Assembly (NCBI GenBank): GCA_963839285.1
Contig: CAWIUN010000008.1
Span: 1-64,000 of the forward strand
Direction of reading: 5' to 3'
DNA length: 64,000 nucleotides
DNA from: DASSSQ01 sp963839285
GTDB lineage: Bacteria; Actinomycetota; Thermoleophilia; Gaiellales; Gaiellaceae
Shown here piece after piece: positions 47,377 through 55,950 of this stretch. Made by a program: the position numbers and the translations under genes. Numbering within the stretch: position 1 is the first letter of the stretch; each line of letters begins with the position of its first letter. A model generated the notes under the pieces. The model was not told the DNA's origin and did not search any database. It was given only the letters and a program-made list of their open reading frames with translations.

Positions 47377-48258
47377 CGGGCGAGCAGCTCGGGGACGCGC
47401 CCGGAGCCGAGCCAGCGGGCCGCGTCGCGGTACTGGGCGCCGCGCTCGCCGCGGAAGAGGGCGCCGCGCAGGAGCAGCGCCGCCCGCAGCAGCCGCCGCG
47501 CCCGCTCGGCCGTGCGCGGCCCGCGGTGCTTGGCGAGGAAGCGGAGCTGGCCGCGCACGTTCTCCCGGAAGAGGCGGCCCCCGTGCGAGGCGCCGCCGAC
47601 GTGCACGACCTCCGCGTCCGGCGTGAACAGCACCTGCCAGCCGGCGTCGCGGAAGCGGCGGCACCAGTCGGTCTCCTCGCTGAACATGAAGAACGCCTCG
47701 TCGAAGCCGCCGACCTCGTCGACGGCCTCGCGCCGCACGAGCAGGCAGGCGGCGTAGAGGTAGTCGGCCTCGCGGACGCGGTCGTGCGCGAAGCCGCCGG
47801 CGTAGAGCGGGTTGAGGAGCGTCGAGCCGGGCGCGAGCTTGCGCAGGAACAGGTACTCGGTCGCGAGCCCCCACAGCGTCGGGAACCCGCGCACGGAGCG
47901 CTGCAGCGTCCCGTCCGGGTTCTGCAGCCGCGGGCCGACGACCGCGGCCCGCGGGTGCGCCTCCGCGAACGCGGCCAGCCGCTCGAGCCCGTCCCCGAGG
48001 AACCAGGCGTCGGAGTTGAGCAGGCAGAGCAGCGGCGCGTCCGTCTCCCGGATGCCGCGGTTGTTCCCGGCGCCCATGCCGCGGTTTCCCTGCTCGACCA
48101 CCTCCACCTCGGGGAAGCGCTCGCGCACGAGCTCGACCGTGCCGTCCGTCGAGCCGTGGTCGACGACGACCGTCTCGTGGCCGCGCACGCTCTCGAGCGC
48201 CCGCTCGACCCACGGGCAGGCCGTTGAACGTTACGACGACGACCGCGACGCGAGCCAT
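47373..48258 (-). CDS. Family 2 glycosyltransferase (rhamnosyltransferase-like), one frameshift near 48220
   Basis: Start MARVAVVVVTFNGLP, then an extra base in CCC shifts the frame. After it: RGHETVVVDHGSTDGTVELV, VEQGNRGMGAGNNRGIRETD, LLCLLNSDAWFLGDGLERL (the D-x-D equivalent), AACLLVRREAVDEVGGFDEA, FFMFSEETDWCRRFRDAGW. The ED-W-RR block is diagnostic of rhamnosyltransferase-type GT2 enzymes. About 295 residues. It overlaps the flippase-like gene by 28 nt. Confidence 0.75.
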
Positions 48259-49209
48259 CCGCGCCTCCCCCGGATCGCCTCCCAGCCGAGGATCACGGCC
48301 CCGGGCAGCGACAGCGCCATCGTCACCAGGAAGAAGAGGAACCCGGTCGCGAGCGCGCGCTCGGCGCTGACGTCGAGCCGGGTCAGGAACGAGACGAAGA
48401 ACGACTCCCGCACCGCGAGGCCGTTGATCGTGAACGGCACGAGCAGGACGAGGAAGAGCAGCGGCCCCATCACGTAGTAGGGGCGCGGCGAGAGGTCGAC
48501 GCCGACCGCCTTCCCCGCCAGCCAGATCGGCAGCACCCGGAACGCCTGCACGACGACCGTCAGCCCGAAGACCGAGAGGAGCAGCCGCGGGTGCTCGCGG
48601 TAGGCGTGGATCCCCTCGTAGACCGCCCGCAGCGGCCGCTCGAGCCGGAGCAGCGCGCAGCAGCGGCACCGCCCGCCGCAGCAGCGGCCGCACCGACCTG
48701 GCGAAGAGCATGAACGCGAGCACGACCGTCCCGGCGACGAAGGCCGCCTCGACCCAGAGGTAGGGCCCGACCGGGTAGCGGCCGATCGCGAGCGCGAAGC
48801 CGACGGCGGCGAGCACGAGCGTCGCGGCGCCGCCGAGGGCGCGCTCGAGCAGCACCGAGCCCGCGACCGGGCCGCCGCGGCCCGGGTGGCGGCGCGAGGT
48901 CTCGAAGATCCGCATCGCGTCGCCGCCGATCGAGGTCGGCAGGATCTGCCCGGCCGTGTAGGCGACGAAGTAGGCGCGGCTGAGCCAGCCGAGCGAGTCG
49001 TGGATGCGCCGGGCGCGCAGGAGCAGCTGCCAGCGCCAGGCCATCGGGACGACGCTCGCGACCATGATCCCGAGCGCGACCGCGAACCAGCGCAGGTCGG
49101 CGTTGCCGAGCTCGTCGGCGGCCTTGCCGAGGTCGGTCTTCGCGACGATGTACCAGACGGCGAGCCCGGTGACGACGAGCCCGCCGGCGACGCGGACGAG
49201 ACGCTTCAT
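48231..49209 (-). CDS. Lysylphosphatidylglycerol-synthase-TM/UPF0104-type membrane protein (one frameshift near 48655)
   Basis: About 325 residues, seven or eight hydrophobic segments. LVVTGLAVWYIVAKTDLGKA and LGIMVASVVPMAWRWQLLLR start the protein. YFVAYTAGQILPTSIGGDAM with RIFETSRRHPG is the signature P-[ST]-x-GGD.. of the family. After the slip, QAFRVLPIWLAGKAVGVDLS and TINGLAVRESFFVSFLTRLD complete it. Relatives (AglD2/MprF membrane part) are linked to lipid or lipid-linked glycan translocation, so it may substitute for a missing Wzx; this is inference. Confidence 0.7.
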
Positions 49210-50342
49210 CCGGTCAGCCGCGCGTGCACCCGCCGCAGGGCGTCGACCGCGTCGCGCACGTCGTCGTCGGAGTGCGCCGGCGAGAGCGGCAGCGACAGCA
49301 CCTCGGCGCCGGCGCGCTCGGTCACCGGCAGCGGCGCGCGCAGCTCGAGGTCGCGGTAGGCGGTCAGCCGGTGCACCGGCAGGAAGTGGATCGAGGTGCC
49401 GATGTTCTCCTCCGCGAGCAGCCGCCGGTAGGCGTCGCGGTCGCCGCCGGCGCGACTCGCGTCGACGCGGACGACGTAGAGGTGGTGGGCGTGCGTGTCG
49501 CGCGGGTCGCGGGCGACCGGCTCGATCCCGGCGAGGCCGGCGACGCCCTCGTCGTAGAGCGCGAAGTGCCGCCGGCGGACGGCGCCGTGCCGCTCCAGCT
49601 TGTCGAGCTGGACGAGCGCGATCGTCGCCAGCACGTCCGAGAGGTTCGCCTTGTAGCCGGGCACCGCGAGGTCGTAGAGGGAGCCGTGGCCGCGCCGCAT
49701 CACGCGCAGGTCGTCGACGCGCGCCGCGACCTCGTCCGAGTCGGTCGCGAGCAGGCCGCCCTCGCCCGCGGCGACGTTCTTGGTCGCGTAGAGCGAGAAG
49801 CAGGTCGCGGCCGAGATCGCGCCGACCTTGCGGCCGCGGTAGCGCGACTCGAAGGCGTGCGCCGCGTCCTCGACCACCGGCAGGCCGAGCTCGAGCAGCG
49901 GGTCGAGGTCGGCGGGCTGGCCGTAGAGGTGGACGGGCAGGATCGCGCGCGTCTTCGGGGTGACGAGGGCGCGGACCGCCTCCGGGTCGACGTTCAGGTC
50001 GCCCTCGCGGACGTCGGCGAGCACCGGGACGGCGCCGGCGTGGACGATCACGTTCACGGTCGCGGGCCAGGTCAGCGAGCTCGTGATCACCTCGTCGCCG
50101 GGCCCGACGCCGACGCCGAGCAGCGCCAGGTGCAGCGCGGCGGTGCCGGAGGCGACCGCGAGCACGTGCCGCGCCTCGAGCAGCTCCGCGGCGCGCCGCT
50201 CGAGCTCGGCGGCCTTCGGGCCGGTCGTCAGCCAGCCCGAGCGGATCGTCTCCGCGACCGCGGCGACCTCCTCCTCGCCGACGGCGGGAGGCTGGAAGCC
50301 GAGGAAGCTGGCGCGGCGGGGTCTAGACGAGAGCTCCGGCAT
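49206..50342 (-). CDS. DegT/DnrJ/EryC1-family sugar aminotransferase
   Basis: 378 residues, intact. TIRSGWLTTGPKAAELERRA starts the fold-type-I PLP enzyme. VASGTAALHLALLGVGVGPG binds cofactor phosphate. PVVEDAAHAFESRYRGRKVG and SLYATKNVAAGEGGLLATDS contain the PLP lysine (K in ATKN). It transfers an amino group to a keto-sugar nucleotide, presumably the product of a dehydratase such as the 51500-52504 gene. ATG overlaps the ATP-grasp gene's end by 20 nt and ATGA-couples to the flippase-like gene. Confidence 0.85.
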   Translation of the reverse strand: MPELSSRPRRASFLGFQPPAVGEEEVAAVAETIRSGWLTTGPKAAELERRAAELLEARHVLAVASGTAALHLALLGVGVGPGDEVITSSLTWPATVNVIVHAGAVPVLADVREGDLNVDPEAVRALVTPKTRAILPVHLYGQPADLDPLLELGLPVVEDAAHAFESRYRGRKVGAISAATCFSLYATKNVAAGEGGLLATDSDEVAARVDDLRVMRRGHGSLYDLAVPGYKANLSDVLATIALVQLDKLERHGAVRRRHFALYDEGVAGLAGIEPVARDPRDTHAHHLYVVRVDASRAGGDRDAYRRLLAEENIGTSIHFLPVHRLTAYRDLELRAPLPVTERAGAEVLSLPLSPAHSDDDVRDAVDALRRVHARLTG

Positions 50343-51551
50343 CGGCGGTCACGAAGCGTACGCGCTCGATCGCCCGGTCGGCCCGCGCGAGGGCCTCGGC
50401 GGGGCCCGCGCCCGTCGCCAGCACCGCCCCGGCCCGGTCGGAGCCGCGGCGCAGCGGCACGAAGACGTAGCCGGGCTCGCGGTAGACCCGCACCCAGCGG
50501 ACGCCCTCGACCTCGGCCGCCCGGTCGACCCCCTCGACCGCCTCGAGCACGCCCGGGGGCGCGACGACGAAGCGGACGCAGGCGCCGCCGACCTGCCCCT
50601 CCGGCTGCGGCGGCGCGAGCTCGAGCCCGAGCGCGGCGTCGATCGCGAGCCCGTTCAGGTCGACGCCGAGCGCGGCCTCGCAGAGCTCGGCGTCGTGGCC
50701 GCCGCCGAGCCGGGCCGCGAGCTCGACGACCTGCGCGCCCGCCGGAGCCGACGCGCAGCTGCACGTAGACCGGCCCGTCCTCGATCCCGAGCGCCGCGGC
50801 GGCCGCGCGCGCGGCCTCGACGGCGCCGCCCGCGTGCTCGGCCGGCCAGACGTGCGCGAGCGCGACCCCGAACGCGGGCGGACCGGCGACGACGCGGTCG
50901 GTCACGGTCAGGGGCGTGAAGACGCCGCCGGCGACGAACGCGTTCACCGTCACCTCGGGGCCGTCGACGAGCTCCTCGAGCAGGCAGACGCCCGAGCGGG
51001 CGGCCTCGATCGCGCGGTCGACCGCCTCGGCGAGGCCCGCCGGCTCCCGCACGAGCGTCAGTCCCTTCTGGCCCTGCCGGTCCGGCGCCTTCGCGACGAC
51101 CGGGTAGCCGAGCTCCTCCGCGGCGGCCGCGGCCTCCTCGCGGGAGCGGACGACGGCGTGCCGCGGCTGCGGGACTCCCGCCTCGGCGAAGCGCTCGCGC
51201 TGCCGCAGCTTCGAGGTCGCGAGCACGGCCGTCTGCGGCGAGATCGGGTGCGGCAGCGCCAGCTTCTCGGCGACCCGCGCCGCGACCGCCACCGGCCAGT
51301 CGGAGCCGGGCGAGACGAGGCCGTCGACCCGCTCGGCGTCGGCGAGCCGCTCGACGCCGAGCTCGTCCTCGGTCGAGACGATCGCGCGCCGGGTCGCGTG
51401 GCGGAAGCCCGGCGCGGCCGGGTCGCGGTCGACCGCGATCGTGAAGAGCCCGCGCTCGCTGCGCCGCCCGGAGCAGGCCGAGCTGGGCCGGGCCCGCCCC
51501 TAGGACGAGTAGACGGCCGTCGTGCTCCGCTCCAGGATCCCGCGCCACCAC
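50323..51551 (-). CDS. ATP-grasp ligase (one or more frameshifts near 50745 and 51440)
   Basis: N-terminus HDGRLLVLGAGPAQLGLLRA is a Rossmann-like pre-ATP-grasp. The middle is in a second frame: GLVSPGSDWPVAVAARVAEK-type text, LATSKLRQRERFAEAGVPQP, GYPVVAKAPDRQGQKGLTLV, VDGPEVTVNAFVAGGVFTPL. The end in a third frame is VELAARLGGGHDAELCEAAL, the metal-binding block, then GYVFVPLRRGSDRAGAVLAT. About 405 residues. The closest relatives are carB/PylC-like ligases of capsule clusters. The start GTG (51551 or 51548) lies inside the preceding gene. Confidence 0.65.
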
Positions 51552-52504
51552 GCCTCATTCTCGCGATACCACGAGACGGTGCGCTCGAGACCCTCGGCGA
51601 ACGACGTGCGGGCCGTCCAGCCGACCAGCCGCTCGGCCTTCTCGGTCGAGCCGATGTGGCGGTCGACCTGGCCGAGCCGCTCGGGGACGTGCTGCTTGAG
51701 GTCGCGCGGCTTGCCCAGGCAGTCGAGGACGAGGTCGGCGATCTCCGAGACGGGGATGTCGATCCCGGTCGCGAGGTTGATCACCTCGCCGGCGACGGCA
51801 CCGAGGTCCGCCTCGATGATCGCCTCGATCCCCTCGGCGTCGTCGTCGACGTAGAGCCAGTCGCGGCTCGCATGCCCGTCGCCGTGGATCGTCAGCGGCA
51901 GGTCGCGCAGCGCCTGGGTGACGAAGCGGGGGATCACCTTCTCCGGGTGCTGGCGCGGGCCGTAGTTGTTGAACGGCCGCACGATCGTGATCGGCAGGTC
52001 GTAGGTGACGAAGTAGCTGTAGGCGAGCCGGTCGGCGCCCGCCTTCGTCGCCGCGTACGGCGAGCGCGGCTCGAGCGGGTGGCGCTCGTCCATCGGCGCG
52101 TACTCGGCGGTGCCGTAGACCTCGCTCGAGGAGATCAGGATGAAGCGCTCGACCGGCGTCCTGCGGATCGCGTCGAGCAGGATCTGCGTGCCCTCGACGT
52201 TCGTGGTCACGAACTCGGAGGCGCCGTCGGCGATCGACTTCTCGACGTGCGACTCGGCCGCCGCGTTGACGATCACGTCGACGCCGTCGACGACCTCGGC
52301 GACGAGCTTCGGGTCGCGGATGTCGCCGTGCACGAACGAGAGCCGCTCGTGGCTCAGCACGTCGGCGAGGTTCTCGAGGTTGCCCGCGTAGGTGAGCGCG
52401 TCGAGCGTGACGACCTCGTACGGGGTCGAGGCCAGCAGGTGCCGGACGAAGTTCGAGGAGATGAAGCCGGCTCCCCCGGTCACGAGTACGCGCTTGGCTG
52501 GCAC
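51500..52504 (-). CDS. NAD-dependent NDP-sugar epimerase/dehydratase (dTDP-glucose 4,6-dehydratase-like)
   Basis: 334 residues, intact. RVLVTGGAGFISSNFVRHLL, VVTLDALTYAGNLENLADVL, VNAAAESHVEKSIADGASEF, ILISSSEVYGTAEYAPMDER, and YAATKAGADRLAYSY (YxxxK) give an extended SDR closest to RmlB. However, the RmlB active-site TDE is SSE here, so it may be another dehydratase or a UDP-glucuronate epimerase. The keto-sugar would suit the two DegT enzymes. Start GTG with a Shine-Dalgarno AAGGAG; the upstream TAG overlaps it by one base. Confidence 0.8.
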   Translation of the reverse strand: MPAKRVLVTGGAGFISSNFVRHLLASTPYEVVTLDALTYAGNLENLADVLSHERLSFVHGDIRDPKLVAEVVDGVDVIVNAAAESHVEKSIADGASEFVTTNVEGTQILLDAIRRTPVERFILISSSEVYGTAEYAPMDERHPLEPRSPYAATKAGADRLAYSYFVTYDLPITIVRPFNNYGPRQHPEKVIPRFVTQALRDLPLTIHGDGHASRDWLYVDDDAEGIEAIIEADLGAVAGEVINLATGIDIPVSEIADLVLDCLGKPRDLKQHVPERLGQVDRHIGSTEKAERLVGWTARTSFAEGLERTVSWYRENEAWWRGILERSTTAVYSS

Positions 52505-53472
52505 TAGAGCTCCTTGTCGACGATGTAGAGCGGCCTGCCCTCGACCTGCCGCTGGATTCTCCCCAGGTATTCGCCGACGAGGGCGAGCACGAATCCCTGG
52601 ATCCCGAGCACGAAGATGATGCCGGTCCCGCCGAAGAGCGGCCCGGGGAAGTTGCTGTGCGCGATCCAGTAGACGACGCCGTAGACGCCGAGGCCGGTCG
52701 CGGCGAGCGTGCAGACGGCGCCGAGCGTCATCCCGAGCCACTGGATCGGCTGCGGCCAGAAGCCGGCGAGCACGTGCAGCGCGAGCCGGGTCAGCCGCAG
52801 CGGCGAGTAGCGGGAACGGCCCTGCCGGGCGGCGTGGCCGACGTCGACCTCGACCACGGACGCGCCGCCGGAGAGGACGAGCGCCTTCGTGAACTTCTGG
52901 CGGCCGATCGAGCCCAGCATCGGCTCGACGGCGCCGCGGCGGTAGGCGTTGAAGGCGCAGCCGAAGTCGCTGATCGCGACGCCGGTGAAGCGGCGCAGCA
53001 TCCCGTTGATCAGCCGGCTCGGCAGCGTGCGGCCCCAGGAGTCGTGCCGCACCTCGCGCCGGCCGCTGGCGACGTCGGCGCCGGAGTCGATCGCCTCGAG
53101 CAGGCGCGGGATGTCCTCGGGCTGGTTCTGCAGGTCGCCGTCCATCGTCACGATCGTCTCGCCGCGGGCGCGCGCGAGCCCGGCGTGCATCGCCGGGTGC
53201 TGGCCGAAGTTGCGCTTGAAGCGGGTGCCGTGGACGCGCGGGTCGGCGTCGTGCAGCTCCTCGACCGCGGCCCAGGTGCCGTCGCGGGAGCCGTCGTCGA
53301 CGAAGACGAGCTCGAAGCTGCGGCCCGTCGCCTCGAGCGCCGAGACCGTGCGCTCGTAGAGCGGGCCGACGGTCCCGGCCTCGTCGTAGAGCGTGACGAC
53401 GACCGAGACCTCCGGCGCGGGCCCGTCGCTGCCCGTCCGCGTCTCGGCCGCGTAGACGTCGGTTCCCGCCAT
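52504..53472 (-). CDS. Family 2 glycosyltransferase, polyprenyl-phosphate type (ArnC/GtrB-like)
   Basis: 322 residues, intact. GT-A domain: VSVVVTLYDEAGTVGPLYER, LVFVDDGSRDGTWAAVEELH, FKRNFGQHPAMHAGLARARG, TIVTMDGDLQNQPEDIPRLL (catalytic DxD-like). Two C-terminal transmembrane helices follow (LGMTLGAVCTLAATGLGVYG; IFVLGIQGFVLALVGEYLGR), then VEGRPLYIVDKEL. The layout is that of ArnC/GtrB, which make undecaprenyl-phosphate-sugar donors for the GT-C enzymes in this operon. First gene of the minus operon; the start is 27 nt from the divergent DUF402 gene. Confidence 0.85.
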   Translation of the reverse strand: MAGTDVYAAETRTGSDGPAPEVSVVVTLYDEAGTVGPLYERTVSALEATGRSFELVFVDDGSRDGTWAAVEELHDADPRVHGTRFKRNFGQHPAMHAGLARARGETIVTMDGDLQNQPEDIPRLLEAIDSGADVASGRREVRHDSWGRTLPSRLINGMLRRFTGVAISDFGCAFNAYRRGAVEPMLGSIGRQKFTKALVLSGGASVVEVDVGHAARQGRSRYSPLRLTRLALHVLAGFWPQPIQWLGMTLGAVCTLAATGLGVYGVVYWIAHSNFPGPLFGGTGIIFVLGIQGFVLALVGEYLGRIQRQVEGRPLYIVDKEL

Positions 53473-53486
53473 TTGCAGGGGAACCG

Positions 53487-53492
53487 TACACT
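53487..53492 (+). promoter_or_regulatory. Putative leaderless -10 box (TACACT), overlapping a divergent one
   Basis: TACACT lies 7 nt before GTG 53500. On the other strand TACGGT (53483-53488) lies 10 nt before the ATG at 53472, and the two boxes share the central TA. Both genes would be driven from one 27-nt gap. Confidence 0.5.
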
Positions 53493-53499
53493 GCGGCCC

Positions 53500-54085
53500 G
53501 TGGAGGTGGGCGACGTCGTCCTGTTGCGGACCGTCTATGACGGACGGGTCAGATGGGCTGTCCCGCACCGCGTCGTCGACCTGCGAGAGGATTTCGTCGC
53601 CCTCTGGGTCGCACCCGGGACGCCCGGAAAGTGGATGGGACGCGACCAGGACGGGCGGTATCTCGAGCGTTGGGCGCGCGGCGACCCGCCACACGACTTC
53701 CGCTGGTTCGGCGCCGGCGTGCTTCGTACGACACGGCTCGGCGCCTCGCCACTCGATCGACCACTTCTGGCGCGAAGACGGCGACTTCCGGGGTTGGTAC
53801 GTCAACCTGCAGGAGCCGCTGCGCGAAACGGCGGTCGGTCTCGACACCTGCGACCTCGCGCTCGATCTTTGGGTTGAGGCCGACGGTGCCTGGCATTGGA
53901 AGGACGAGGACGACTTCGCCGAAATGCAGACGCTCGGAATCGTCGATGAGCAGCGCGCTGCCGCGATCCGCGCCGAGGGCGAGCGCGTCATCTCCGCCTG
54001 GCCGTTCCCGACCGGCTGGGAGGACTGGCGCCCCGACCCCGCCTGGCCGGTGCCGGAGCTGCCGGCCGACTGGGACGTCGTGTGA
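53500..54085 (+). CDS. DUF402-domain protein 1 (one frameshift near 53740)
   Basis: GTG 53500 reads VEVGDVVLLRTVYDGRVRWA, VALWVAPGTPGKWMGRDQDG. After a slip, HFWREDGDFRGWYVNLQEPL, TCDLALDLWVEADGAWHWKD, EDDFAEMQTLGIVDEQRAAA follow, ending PAWPVPELPADWDVV. WYVN..P and D..LD..V...G...KDEDE are the marks of DUF402 (nucleoside-diphosphatase-like, as in Ntdp). About 194 residues. Its stop overlaps the GTG of a paralog. A role in nucleotide or RNA phosphate hydrolysis is possible. Confidence 0.7.
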
Positions 54086-54660
54086 ACCTGGCCCTGCGCG
54101 AGCGCTGGCGCGGGCGGGTCTGGCGGATCGCGCCGTACCGCGTCGTCGAGGAGCGCGACGACGCGCTCGTGCTCTGGAGCCCGCCGGGCGCGCCGGTGCT
54201 CCGGCCGGTCGACGACGCCGGCGCGGAGCTGCGGGTGCCGGGCGACACGGCCTGGCGACTCCTGGCCCGGCCCGCCTCGAGCGGCGCGCTCGGCTTCGTC
54301 CGGCCAGGGAGCCGCTGGTCGATCTGGGTCCACTTCGTCGAGGACGCCTTCCGCAGCTGGTACGTCAACTTCGAGCGCGACCACGTCCGGGCGGGCTCCA
54401 TCCTCGACTTCGTCGACGAGAAGCTCGACTTCGTCGTCAAGCCGGACGGCACCGTCCGCTGGAAGGACGAGGACGAGCTCGAGCAGGCCGCCGCCAGCGG
54501 CTACCTCGACGCGGCCGACGTCCGCGCTCAGGCCGAGGCGGTGCTCGCGGATCCGCCCTGGCCGACCGGCTGGGAGGGCTGGCGGCCCGATCCGGCGTGG
54601 CCCGTCCCCGAGCTCCCTCCCGGGTGGGAGGACCTCGGCGGCGAGCTGCAGCCCTCGTGA
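54082..54660 (+). CDS. DUF402-domain protein 2
   Basis: 192 residues, intact paralog of the preceding gene: RIAPYRVVEERDDALVLWSP, SRWSIWVHFVEDAFRSWYVN, SILDFVDEKLDFVVKPDGTV with RWKDEDELEQAAASGYLD, and the same PAWPVPELPPGW ending. The tandem pair is translationally coupled (GTGTGA). DUF402 proteins include Mg-dependent nucleoside di/triphosphatases; the D..LD...KDEDE acidic cluster is present in both copies. Confidence 0.8.
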   Translation: MNLALRERWRGRVWRIAPYRVVEERDDALVLWSPPGAPVLRPVDDAGAELRVPGDTAWRLLARPASSGALGFVRPGSRWSIWVHFVEDAFRSWYVNFERDHVRAGSILDFVDEKLDFVVKPDGTVRWKDEDELEQAAASGYLDAADVRAQAEAVLADPPWPTGWEGWRPDPAWPVPELPPGWEDLGGELQPS

Positions 54661-54725
54661 CACTTCGCCACAAGCACGTGAAGCGACCGCCGGGCCTCGG
54701 ACCACGTGACACTTCGTCACGAGCA
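54657..54725 (+). repeat. Two direct repeats of a palindromic 20-mer (54657-54676, 54706-54725)
   Basis: GTGACACTTCGCCACAAGCA and GTGACACTTCGTCACGAGCA differ at 2 of 20 positions, 49 nt apart. The second contains the perfect inverted repeat GTGAC-ACTTC-GTCAC. They sit in the 130-nt gap upstream of the MFS gene at 54791, the first overlapping the DUF402 stop codon. A repressor site pair is possible. The rest of the gap shows nothing else. Confidence 0.4.
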
Positions 54726-54777
54726 GGTCGCGCTCGAGTTCGCCCGGCGGGTCCTGCAGGCGGACTGAGTCGACGGC

Positions 54778-54783
54778 TAAGCT
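54778..54783 (+). promoter_or_regulatory. Putative leaderless -10 box (TAAGCT)
   Basis: TAAGCT lies 7 nt before ATG 54791 of the MFS gene. Confidence 0.5.
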
Positions 54784-54790
54784 CGGCCGG

Positions 54791-55950
54791 ATGACGCCGG
54801 GGCGGTACGCGGGACACGGGCGCCGCTGGCCGCGTTCCTCGCCTTCGGCACCCTCTGGGGCGGCTGGGCCGTGCTCGTGCCGAGCGTGCAGGACGCCGTC
54901 GGCGCCTCGAAGGGGGCGCTCGGGCTGGCCCTGCTCGGGATCGGGGTCGGGTCGCTGCCGGCGATGCTCGCCGTCCGCCGCCTGATCGACCGGCAGGCGC
55001 ACCGGCTGCTGCCGCTCTCGCTCGCCGCGCTCGCCCTGGCGACGCTCCTGCCCGGGCTCGCCGGCTCGGTCGGCGTGCTCGCGGGCGCGCTCGTCCTCCT
55101 CGGCGCCTGCTCGGGCGTCGTCGACGTCTCGATCAACGCCGAGGTCGCCGCGATCGAGGCCGAGACCGGCCGGCGGCTGATGCAGCTCGCGCACGGGCTC
55201 TTCTCGGTCGGCGTCATCGCCGGCGCGCTCGCCGGCGGCGGCCTGCGCGAGGCAGGGCTCGGGCGCGAGCCGATCCTGGCGCTCCTCGCCGCCGTGCTGC
55301 TCGCCGCCTCGCTCGCCAACCGCGGCCGCCCGCCGCACCCGCGCGCCGACGCGGCCGCGCCGCGCCTCCGGATCGGCCTGCCGCTGGCGCTGCTCGGCGC
55401 GGCGTGCGCGGCCGCCTTCATGGTCGAGAGCGGGATCGAGACCTGGAGCGCGCTCTTCTTCGAGCGCGACCTCGGCGCCGGCGCCGCGACGAGCTCGGCC
55501 GGGCCCGCCTCCTACGCCGCCGCGATGGCCGCGGGCCGCCTCGCGGGGCAGCACGTCGGCGGCCGCATCCCGGACCGCGTGCTGCTCGGCGGCGGGGCGC
55601 TCGTCTCCGCGGCCGGCCTGCTGCTCGCCGCCGGCGCCCACGCGATCCCGGTCGCGGCCGCCGCCTGCTTCCTCGGCGGCATCGGCGTCTCGGTCGCGGC
55701 GCCGATCCTCTTCTCCGCCGCCGGCCGCGGCGCGCCCGAGCACGAGCGGGCGAGCGCCGTCGCCGCGATCACGACGATCGGCTACATGGGCTTCCTCGTC
55801 GGCCCGCCGCTCGTCGGCGGGATCGCCCAGTGGACGAGCCTCCGCGTCGCCTTCGCGATGCTCGCGGGGCTGGCGGCCGTGCTCGCGGCGGCCGCGCCGC
55901 GGCTCGCGCTCGGAGGAGCAGCGCGAGCCGCGGCGACGGAGCCCGCCTAG
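54791..55950 (+). CDS. MFS transporter, 12-TM type (frameshift near 54815)
   Basis: After MTPGRYAG the frame shifts once. Then AFLAFGTLWGGWAVLVPSVQ, GLALLGIGVGSLPAMLAVRR, LVLLGACSGVVDVSINAEVA, LMQLAHGLFSVGVIAGALAG, and in the second half AAFMVESGIETWSALFFERD, MAAGRLAGQHVGGRIPDRVL, GGIGVSVAAPILFSAAGRGA. About 386 residues. It resembles YbjJ-type MFS proteins of unknown substrate. Its stop shares CTAG with the stop of the convergent EmrB-like gene. Confidence 0.7.
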
